In this document: positions 39,601 through 51,600 of the stretch, piece after piece
How the letters are laid out: the number at the start of each line of letters is the position of its first letter
How positions within the stretch are numbered: the stretch's first letter is position 1
Assembly: GCA_964016985.1 (NCBI GenBank)
Contig: OZ024831.1
Span: forward strand, 82,004,263 to 82,068,262
DNA length: 64,000 nt
Reading direction: 5' to 3'
From: Anodontia alba
Taxonomy: Eukaryota > Mollusca > Bivalvia > Lucinida > Lucinidae
Made by a program: the position numbers and the translations under genes
The notes under the pieces: generated by a model
Database searches by the model: none
What the model saw: only the letters and a program-made list of their open reading frames with translations
Told to the model about the DNA's origin: nothing

Positions 39601-42600
39601 TAAAGTGAATGACCAGTATACACTGTAATTACCCTAATTAGGACACACAGATGTAAGTTTAGAGTATAGACCAAGAATGCGGCATTTGTGAGTCTACGCT
39701 GTTTGCCACCTATCCAGTAGATTTTAGAACAAGAGGGCCATGATGGCCCTGTAACGCTCACCTGAGCAATATAGCACTTTGAGAGCCTGATCTAGAACTG
39801 ATCAAGGCAAACATTCTGATCAAAGTTCAAAATGATAATAACAAAGTTTTCTGCTGATTTGGCCCGGTGACCTAGTTTTTGATACCAAGCGACCCAGTTT
39901 CGAACTTGATCTAGAACTCATCAAGACAAACATTTTGTGCAAGATTCATGATGATTGCTTGAAAAATGTGACCCATAGAGTGATAACAAGGTTTTTACGC
40001 TAATTTAGCCAGGTGACCTAGTTTTTTACCCCAGGTGTTCCAGTTTCGAACTTGACCTAGAAATCATCAAGACAAACATTTTGAGCCAGATTCATGATGA
40101 TTGTTTAAAAAATGTGACCGCTAGAGTGTTAACAAGGTTTTCTGCTGATTTGGTCCGGTGACCTAGTTTTTGACCCCAAGTGACCCAGTTTCAAACATAT
40201 CCTAGAACTCATCAAGACAAACATTTTGAGCAAGATTCATGATAATTGCTTCAAAAATGTGACCGCTAGAGTGTTAACAAGGTTTTCTGCAGGTTTGGCC
40301 TGGTGATCTAGTTTCTGACACCACGTGACCCAGTTTCGAACCTGACCTAGAAATCATCAAGACAAACATTTTGAGCAAGATTCATGATTATTGCTTCAAA
40401 AATGTGACCGCTAGAGTGTTAATAAGGTTTTCTGCTGATTTGGCCCGGTGACCTAGTTTTTGATTCCAAGTGACCCAGTTTCAAACTCTATCTATAAATC
40501 ATCAAGACAAACATATTGAGCAAGATTCATGATAATTGCTTCAAAAATGTGACTGCTAGAGTGTTAAAAAGGTTTTCTGCTGATCTGGACAGGTGACCTA
40601 GTTTTTGACCCCAAGTGACCCAGTTTCAAACTTGACCTAGAAATCATCAAGACAAACATATTGAGCAAGATTCATGATGATTGCTTAAAAAAAATGTGAC
40701 CGCTAGAGTGTTAACAAGGTTTTCTGCTAATCTGGCCCGGTGACCTAGTTTTTGACCCCAAGTAACCCAGTTTCGAACTTGACCTAGAAAACATCAAGAC
40801 AAACATATTGAGCAAGATTCATGATGATTGCTTCAAAAATATGACTGCTAGAGTGTTAACAAGGTTTTCTGCTGATCTGGCTAGGTGACCTAGTTTTTGA
40901 CCCCAGGTGACCCAGTTTCAAACTTGACCTAGAAATCATCAAGACAAATATATTGAGCAAGATTCATGATGATTGCTTCAAAAATGTGACCTCTAGAGTG
41001 TTAACAAGGTTTTCTGCTGATCTGGCCTGGTGACCTAGTTTATGACCCCAAGTGACCCAATTTCAAACTTGACCTAGAAATCATCAAGACAAACATATTG
41101 AGCAAGATTCATGATGATTACTTCAAAAATGTGACTGCTAGAGTGTTAACAAGGTTTTCTGCTGATCTGACCAGGTGACCTAGTTTTTGACCACAAGTGA
41201 CCCAGTTTCGAACTTGACCTAGAATTCATCAAGACAAACATAATGAGCAAGATTCATGATGATTGCTTCAAAAATGTGACCGCTAGAGTGTTAACAAGGT
41301 TTTCTGCTGGTCTGGCCCAGTGACCTAGTTTTTGACCCCAAGTGACTCAGTTTCGAACTTGACCTAGAAATCATCAAGACAAACATATTGAGCAAGATTC
41401 ATGATGATTGCTTCAAAAATGTGACTGCTAGAGTGTTAACAAGGTTTCTGCTGATCTGGCCAGGTGACCTAGTTTTTGACCCCAGGTGACCCAGTTTCGA
41501 ACTTGACCTAGAAATTATCAAGACAAATATATTGAGCAAGATTCATGATGATTGCTTCAAAAATGTGACCGCTAGAGTGTTAACAAGGTTTTCTGCTGAT
41601 CTGGCCCGGTGACCTAGTTTTTGACCCCAAGTGACCCAGTTTCGAACTTGACCTAGATTTAATAGAGGCAAACATTTTGAGCAAGTTTCATCAAGATTGG
41701 GTCAAAATTATGACCTGTAGAGTGTTAACAAGTTTTTCCTTTGATTTGACCTGGTGACCTAGTTTTTAACCCCAAGTAACCCAGTATTGAACTTGACCTA
41801 GATTTCATAGAGGCAAACATTCTGACCAAGTTTCATCAAGATTGGGTCAAAACTGTGACCTCTAGAGTGTTAACAAACTAATTGTTGACGACGGACGACG
41901 GACATAGGGTGATGACAATAGCTCACCCTGAGCTTATACATGCTGAAATTTTAGGACAATCATGGCAAGGAGATAAGATATACTAGTATTTAATGTAAAA
42001 TAGGGTATGTGCTTTTATTCACAGTTCTCTCACAAACTGATGGCAGTTGAGGTATTTCGTACACCAAAATTGCTGACGAGATCACATATGCAAAGAGTGC
42101 AGACCCAGATCAGACTGCTCCTGAAGGAGCAGTCTGATCAGGGTCTACACTGTTTGCCATTCCAATGAGAATATTAAGGAACAACTGCATAAAAATCAAA
42201 ATTTAAGCCAAAAACGTATGGAAAAAAAAGTGTTCGAAATTTTAGGAGATTTACCGTAATGTTTGACTAGCCTCAGCTAACTTTACTGATACTAACCAGT
42301 TTTTCATAAGCGGCAGCTCTGTTTGCATAGAAAGTTGAAATCTCCTGCTTGTGCTCTGAAGGACAAATCTCCAAGGCAAGTGTGTAACATTTGATTGCTT
42401 CATCGTATTTACCTCCTTTGAAATACTTATTTCCCTTGTTCTTTGCAGCTTGCGCTTTCTCCAATGGTGTCTCCTAGAATGGTAAACAAATGACAATTAG
42501 GCTAAATAAAAAAATGTGTAACATGTTAGGAAAAAAAACTTTTTATATAGAATTGTACCGAAATTGTCAAAACAAACAATGCACTTTAGTCTTTGATACT

Positions 42601-45600
42601 GCATGCTACAAATGAAGCAAAAAGTAACATTGTGTATTCCCAGCACAGGATTGTCATTGTGTTAATGTGTGCATTTTCTTTGCATTTTGAATAAGTTTCT
42701 GTTTCAGTAAACAGTTAAAAGTAACAGTTTTCCTGCTGAAGGAGAGTGTCTGTCAGTCAGAAATAGGTCTACTTATATATATTTTTTTTCAAATGTAAAC
42801 TGAGACATTGTGATTAGGAGCAAAATTAAATATTTGTGGTGTATAACTTAAAACAGGCCTTATGCCATACCCAAACAGCGAAGACCCAGATTAGCCTTAG
42901 TGCATAGATCAGTCTTCTGTCTATAGGGATACAAATATTCCTAAATTGTTTTCCGGAAGATAGTCAATGCAGTTGTATGCTGGCAAGAAACTCATTTAAA
43001 TAAATGACAAAGTAAAAAAAAAAAAATTTTTTTTAGCATAATTACTACATAGCAATATCTTACTTTTGTGTTTGGGTAAATATTAAACAGCAAGAATTTT
43101 AATTTGACTACTTTTGTCAATTTTTAACATCAATGTCAGAGGACTTGTTAAGGAGGAGTATTTGGTGATAATTCTGGGATATTTTTTCTTATTTCTCCAT
43201 AAAAACATATGTTGTGGGTACTCATTAGAAGCGCCTCACCAAGGTGCTTCTAATGAATACCCACAACATATGTTTTTATGGAGAACTGGAGAAAATTATC
43301 CCAGAATTATCACCAAATATTCCTCATTAACAAGTCCTCTGAATGTCACACTGTTCTATTCTAAGTCGTTTCACCCCCAAACCACTTCCTCCCCTAAAAT
43401 GTAGTTGTTTCACCCTAAAAAATTTTCCCTTAGTCGTTTGGCCCTACTTGTCGTTTCCCCCCATATACAATGTCATCAGTTAGATCAAATTTAATAGCAG
43501 TTTAGGAAGTGTAACTTATATTATTCATTTAGTCATTTTGAAAAGACAGTCAGGAGCTACGGCAAATATATAAGGAACATCAATATATTTTGCAGATGAT
43601 AGCCCCTTCCAGCAACATTTGTTCTATAATGCTATTTGAGAAACAACCCATACAGACATCAAGGAACCGTATACTTAACACATATAGCTTAGTGTCTCAT
43701 TTTTCGGGAGATTTGCAAACAGTGTAGACCCATAGACCAGACCAGATGATGCAGAAAGTAAACAAGAGGGCCATGATGGCCCTGTAATGCTCACCTGAGT
43801 ATCATAGCACTTCGAGAACCTGACCCATAAATGATCAAGGCAAACATTCTGACCAAGATTCATGATGATTATATTAACAAGTAAGACAATGTAGCATGCC
43901 TAATGGACCATGAAAACAATGTCAATATGAATGACTGCACTCGAGGCCATGCTAAGATCTATGCATGTGCTAATTACCGCTGGCTGTAGGACCAATAATT
44001 ACTGAGAAACTGACCTAAATGCAATAACTTAACAAAGTCAGTGGACCACGGAATATAGGTCAAGGTCAAATATAGATGACTGCATTCAAGAGGCCATGCT
44101 AAGATGTCTGCAAGTGCCAAGTATCACTGCTGTAAGACCAACAGCAACTGAGAAACTGACCTAAATGGAAAAACTTAAGAAAGTCACTGGACCGTGAATT
44201 ATAGGTCATAAGTGACCCAGGTCCAAACCTGACCTAGAAATCATCAAGACAAACATTTTGAGCATGACGATTGCACCTGCTTAGGGCCCTTTGGTTTCAG
44301 TGAAGTTTTTTCTTTAAGTTTTAGCTATATAGCTCCGTATTAATAAATGACCCCCGAAGGCATGGCCTATTTGGACTTCCAGGACATGGTTGGCAGGATT
44401 TATGTAGGAGACCATTAAACATTGCAACATATTAAATACAGAATAATGTATAAGCTGTGGGTCTCATGGTTTCAGAGAAGAAGATTTTTTTAAAACTTTT
44501 TCCCATTAAGGGAAGTCTGGGAGTCAGAGACTCCCAAAAATTGCCCTGGTACTTCCAAAAATCAGTGCCAGAAGTCTGGGACTCCCAAGTTTTTAAGATG
44601 TCTGACCATTTATAAAAAGAATTTAGAAAGAATTTGTTTGTTTTTAGCTTAAAAATTGCAGCTTTACTCCATAAATGAGAATTTAAAAATACAGAAATAA
44701 TCAGGTTAAATGTTTGGAAGTGACAGAAACAATTTGATTACCTGGACTTCCAGATATTAGAATTAGGAAGTCCTAGGACTTCCTGAATTTGACAGTTAGT
44801 GCAAGCACTGTCAATGACCAATTTGGATTTTGGACCTCTGGGGCATGGCTGACAGGATTTATGTAGGAGACCACTAAACATTGCTACATACTAAATATGT
44901 TAGCTCTGGGCCTCATGGCTTCAGAGAAAAAGATTTTTGAGGGTTCTTTAGCAATATAGTTCTATATAAACAAATGAACCAGTTTGGGCCTTATGGTCTT
45001 GATTAGCAGGATTTATGTAGGTGACCACTAAACATTGCTACATACTAAATATGTGGGCCTCATGGTTTCAGAGAAGAAGATTTTTTAAGTTTTTCCCATT
45101 ATAAGTCTATGGGAGTTAATGACCCACGGGGCATTGCTAATTTTGGACCCCAGGGGCTTGGTTGGAAGGATTAATGTAGGGTACCACTAAACATTGCTAC
45201 ATGTACATACAAAATATATAAGCTGTGGGCCTGATGGTTTCAGAGAAGACTTTTTAAGATTTTCCCATTATAAGTCTATGAGAGCTAATGACCCCCCCAC
45301 CCTCAGAGAGCTAATGATCCACCCCCCTCCACCCCCCGGATGTGGCCAATTTGGACCCCAAGGGCATGGCAAAATTTATGTAGGAGAGAGCCAAACACTG
45401 CTACATACTAAATCTGCCAGCTCTGGGCCTCATGGTTTCAGGGATGAAGATTTTTGAAGGTTCTTTATTTAGCTGTACAGTTCTATATAAACATACAGTA
45501 CATGTATGACACCCTGATGTGTGGCCAGTTTGGACCCCAGGAGCTTGATTGGCAGGATTTAAGTAGGGGACCACTACACATTGTTACATACTAAATATGC

Positions 45601-48600
45601 AGCGGTGGGCCTAATGGCTTCAGAGCAGAAGATTTTTTTTAACTTTTTCTCATTGTAAGTCTATGGGAGCTAATGACCCCGCTGGGCATGGCCAATTTGG
45701 ACACCAGGGACATGGTTGGCAGGATTTATGTAGGAGATCACTAAACATCGCTACATACTTAATCAGAAAAGATTGCTTCAGAGAGGAGGATTTTTTAAGG
45801 TTCTCTAGCTATAAAGCTCTATATAATTGTTTGACCTCCTGGGGTGTGGCTAGTTTGGAGCCCAGGGGCTTGTTAAGCAGGACCACTAAACATTGCTACA
45901 TACTAAATATATAAGCTGTGGGCCTTATGGTTTCAGAGAAGAAAATTTTTAAAGTTTTTCAGACTATAAGTCTATGGGAGCTAATGACCCCTGGGGCGTG
46001 GCCAGTTTGGACCCCAAGGGCTTGATTGGCAGGATTTATGTAGGGGACCACTAAATATTGCTCCATACTAAATATATAAGCTGTGGCCTTATGGTTTAAG
46101 AGAAGAAGATTTCTTAACTTTTTTTTCCATTATAAGTCCATGGGAGCTAATGACCACCTGGGGTGTGGCCAATTTGGATCCCAAGGGCATGGTTGGCAGG
46201 ATTTATGTAGGAGACCACCAAACATTGCTACATACTAAATCTGTTAGCTCTGTGCCTCATGGTTTCAGAGAATAGGATTTCTGAAGGTTCTTTAGCTATA
46301 CAGTTCTATATAAACATATGACCCCCCTGGGGTGTGGCCAGTTTGGATCCCAAAGGCTTGATTGGCAGGATTTAAGTAGGAGATCATTACACATTGCTAC
46401 ATACTATATATATAAGCTGTGGGCATGGTTTCAGAGAAGATTTTTTTTTAAGTTTTTCCCATTATTATACTGTAAGTCTATGGGAGTTAATGACCCCTGG
46501 GGCGTGGCCAGTTTGTAACCCAGAGCAGGGATATTTCTGGGATGGGCCCGATCCATTTTGTGTAAAAACCATTAATGTTAGACTTAAATTGAATTTATTT
46601 TTGGCTGGGCCCCCTATATAAGCTATCCAAATCCAGTATTTATTTTGATCTCAGGTGAGTATTAAGGATTCTTGGGCCCATCAAAATTTCCAGAGGGCCC
46701 ATCAAAATTTGAAAAGGCCCATCAAAATTCTAAATTTTACATGTATTTGAATGGGACATGGGCCCTTGGCCCATTTCAAGGGCCCATAGTAATTTTGGGC
46801 TGGCAATATCCCTGCAGAGGCTTGACTGGCAGCATTTATGTAGAGGACCACTAAACATTGCTACAAACTAAATATATATGCTGTGGGCATGGTTTCAGAA
46901 AAGATTTTTTAAAATTTTTCCAACTGTAAGTCTATGGGAGTTAATGACCCCCCCCCCCCCACCGGGCGTGGCTAGTTTGTAACCCAGAGGCTTGATTGGC
47001 AGGATTTATGTAGGGGACCACTAAACATTTCTACGAACTAAATATATATGCTGTGGGCCTCATGGTTTCAGAGAAGAAGATTTTTTAGGTTTTTCCGACT
47101 ATAAGTCTATGGGAGCTAATGACCCCTGGGGCGTGGCCAGTTTGTAACCCAGGGGCTTGATTGGCAGGATTTATGTAGGGGACCACGAAACATTAATACA
47201 TACTATGCAGAAATCGACCCAGAATTCAAAGGTAATTGTTGCTAATATTAAATGCTTTGAAATTGTCATGTCTTGTTTGATTCTGCATCAATTTTATTTA
47301 TTCAGTGCTTGCACTAACTGTCAAAATCAGGAAGTCCCAGGACTTCTAGCTCCAATATCTGGAAGTCCTGGTGATCAAATATTTTCACTCACTTTCAGAA
47401 ATTCAACCTCAATATCTTTAAACTCTCATTTGTGGAGTAAAATCACCATTCTTAAGCTAAATAACACATAAATTCATTCTAAATTTTTGTTATAAATAAA
47501 CTAAATATCTTTAAAAGTTGGAGTCCCAGACTTCCTAGCATTGACTTTTGGAAGTCCCAGGGCAATTTTGGGAGTCAGAGTTGGGAGTCTCTGACTCCCA
47601 GACTTCCTTTAATGCAAGCACTGTTTATTTTTACACTAATTGTCATAAAGGGTTAAGTTGTAAGGGTTAAATAATTGTAGTTTTTTTTTTATGTAAAGCT
47701 ACCTTCAAAGATATCTGTCATGCACAGCAAAACATTACAGTGTAGCTCCAATACATCGCAGGGTTCTCACTAGGATTTTGAAAATTGGAGTAAAATGCTG
47801 TCATCCAGAAAAAGTTGGAGTTTTACCATACTTTTCTATTGAGACTTTCCAAAAAGTTGGAGTCAGAAATGAAAAGTTGGAGTAATTTACTCCAAATCTG
47901 GAGTTAATGAGAACTCTGCATCGCGGTCGGTTATTTCGCGAAATCCAGTATATCGCGAATACGCCATGGCTCCCTTCCATAAGCCAAAAAAAAAAAAAAA
48001 ATTTTTTAAAAACATAAAATGTTTGTTGTTTCATTTAACTTCAGAAAAAAAAAAAAAAAAAAAAAAACGCATTCCGTCTCTGGTAATTGATTTTTCGAGC
48101 CTATCCCGACGCTATGTCGCGTCAGGTATTATATGACAAACAATCCACTCTTAGTGTCAGTCAGCACACATGTTGATTATAATTGGCAAACAATAATCGC
48201 CGTAATTGTTGTAATCATTATCATCATTTAGTACATAGATCTACTCAATGCTCAATCAGTCAATGATGCCCACAAACTAATTTTGCTCAGCAGGGGAAAA
48301 CGGTCCACCTCCTTTTCAACACCAGCAAGTTTTACAAGACAGTAGTCTTACGATGTTTCTGTCCAACATACACAGATCGTAGTCCACTTATTTTACACTT
48401 CTGTAGATATAAATATTTCAGAAGAAAACAACTGCGCCAAAAAAAAAACAAAAAAAAACAAACAACAAAAACTAACAATAAAAAATAAATAAAAAGAAAT
48501 TAACTTTGATAAACGACAGTTTGTTGTTGTTTTTTTTTTTGTGCCAACAATATAAGTGAAAGGAAGCAACTCAAGTTATCTTAGCACAATTGAGTAACTT

Positions 48601-51600
48601 CCCTTCGCCATTCCAGGGAACCAGACGTCCAGAGTATCCAAAATGGCATCCTAAATTGTCAATCCGATGACTTCTTGTTTTCAAACGTAGTTTATCAGCT
48701 GGTTTCGATTGGAATTACTTGTTAGACATAGCGCACCATTGCAAATTATTCCATCGAGCAATTCTTATCCAATTTCAATTAGGAAATATGGTGACAACAT
48801 AAATGAATGCCATTTATCCGTGATGTCTCAGCAAACTACCACAGCGATAAACCGAGTGAGTGTTATGCACGCCGTTACACATGCATGATACATGTCGGGA
48901 CTTGTATCGCACTCTGTTTATATCGTGATAGCGGACTGGACCCCGAGGACCGCGATATATTGGAGCTACACTGTATATCTAAAATTTATTGCGAATGAAA
49001 AGTAAAATGACAACTGAGGTAATGGCCAAATATGACCGTCTCAGTATAAGAAGATAGATAGATAAAATGATGCAAGTATCTCATAATTGTAGCAGGTATT
49101 TGAGGCTTTGCCGTGATGAATTTTAGCGACTTTCACATTGATAAACTATCGAGAACTGAGTACTCCAGGATATTTTCACATTAGTGATTCTGTAAGCAGT
49201 CCGTGAAGAACTTTCATCAGAATGTACATTCACAGACTGATGTAGGGTCGGGTATGAAACCCACAGACCGGAATCCCGTGACCGAGACCCGGCACCGTGA
49301 CCAAAATTTCTACCCTGGATTGCAAGACTAATATGTTTTTAACATTGTTCATTTTGGGTTTATATTATGAGGTATTAAATAAACTTTATCCAAAGAAAAG
49401 GAAATTTAGATTGGACTTGTAGTTACTTTTTAAACTCAGATTTACCGTTTCAAGGGGTATGAAACCCACAGACCATCCATTCTCCGTTTTTTTTTAAGTT
49501 TTTTCTATAATCTTCAATAAACAATCAATTTCTTTGTTACACAAGTCTTTAAAATACAAAAATACATTATATATTGCTACCTGAAGCTATAACAGAAACG
49601 TTAAAGTGTTGAATTTTATGATTTTCATATATATATTACGTTTCTAAAAATAGATCAGGTAGAAAATGTGATAATAACCACAATGTCCCTAATCTATAGA
49701 AATGTACCGAATGGTAAACACCCATACAGTCAGTGCATACAAATGCATAATAGGCTAATTGTGTTATATGCAGAAATATAATGTTAGAAAATACGAACTA
49801 GGTTGAATTAAATAATAATAATAATAATAATAAGTATTATTATTATCTATAATGTTACGTTTGACATGTATTAAGTACATGTCAAGAAATAGAAAACCCT
49901 GCGCATGTGTCGGGTTTGGCTTATAACAAAGATACGGATCAATATGCGCATTCGCGCACTATGATATGGACCTTTGTTAGCTACAATAAATAGATTTAGC
50001 TAAAAAATAGACAATCATGCGCACTCTCTCTGTGGTTTGGGCTGATAACAATGATATGGATCAGCATGCGCATTCGCGCACTGTGATATGGACCTTTGTT
50101 GTTTGCTGCAGTGAATAGGTTTAGCCAAGAAATAGACAAGCATCTGTAGGGTGGGCTGATAAGAAAGTTACGGACCAGCATGTGCATTCGCGCATTTATG
50201 ATTTTTTTTTTTCATTATCAATATTTTTATTATATATATATAACCTAAATTAGCAATATGCAACAGGAGTCTGCTGCAATAAAAGGAAAAAAATTAGTAT
50301 TAGTATTTGTATTAATATTCTATTTCTGCTACTACACTCATCATTAATGATTCATTAATAATTATTGTAATGCTTTAACAAACTGCGTTAAAGCATTATC
50401 AGTGTTAACTCTTCCAGTAAAATATTCAATCACAACTAATAGATGAGCTTGAATTGTGTTCATATTACTATATAATATTGCTTTAATGTGGTAATTTATT
50501 TTGTTGTTTAATTTGCGAAATGTTCACTTGTAATTGAAACTGACATCAATTTGATTTGCTCAGTTCCTAAGTTCTTCTTTAAAAGCTGGCTGAAACAGAA
50601 CAGCTTCACACAACTCCATTAGGTTTCATACCGCATAGAGTTGCTATTCTGCATATCTACCGTATATCATGTCAGCCACTGCATTGATTCTAGCGCACAG
50701 CCAGGGAAGGTACATATGCTAGAGTGCTAATTTAGGTTTATAAATATCTAATAAAAATATTGATAATGAAGAAAAAAAAATCATAAGTGCGCGAATGCAC
50801 ATGCTGGTCCGTAACTTTCTTATCAGCCCAACCCTACAGATGCTTGTCTATTTCTTGGCTAAACCTATTACTGCAGCAAACAACAAAGGTCCATATCACA
50901 GTGCACGAATGCTGATCTGCATTTTCATTATCAGCCCAACTCCACAGATGCGCAGGCTTTACGCTTTACACTTTCTAAGCTAAATCTATTTACAAACAAC
51001 AAAAGTCCAAATCGCAGTGCCCGATTGCGCATGCTGATCTGTATCTTTGTTATCAGACCCACTCCACAGACGCATTGAGGTTTTACGGCCCAGTCAACCC
51101 AATGGGGTCATGTCGAGCGCGGTCAGTTTACCTAACCACACATTTACTGGGCAGGCTTAGTCCTCTAAGCGGTTAACCAGTATTGTGCACATTCTTTCGC
51201 CAGAAACTGACAACTGCCCTTCTTGAATCAGCGGAAGGGAGAGAATGACCGTAGAAAACATTTCATGATCAATCTCCACGAAAGAATGTTGCCGACCTCG
51301 GCGGGGGTTGAACCCGAGACCTCCTGGTCTCCAGTCGGACGGCGCATCCAACTGAGCCACCGGCGCGCAGGCTTGTCTGTTTCTAAGCCAAACCTATTTA
51401 CTGCAGCAAACAACAAAGGTCCATATCATAGTGCATGAATGCGCATGCTGATCCATATCATTGTTATCAGCCCAAACCACAGAGAGAGTGTGCAAGACTA
51501 TCTGTTTTTTAGCTAAATCTATTTATTGTAGCTAACAACAAAGGTCCATATCATAGTGCACGAATGCGCATGTTGATCCGTATCTTTGTTATAAGCCAAA

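Noticed and set aside
39730..41933. CRISPR or coding tandem repeat
   Set aside because: The 145-bp units have stops in all frames and form a satellite-like core within a mobile element.
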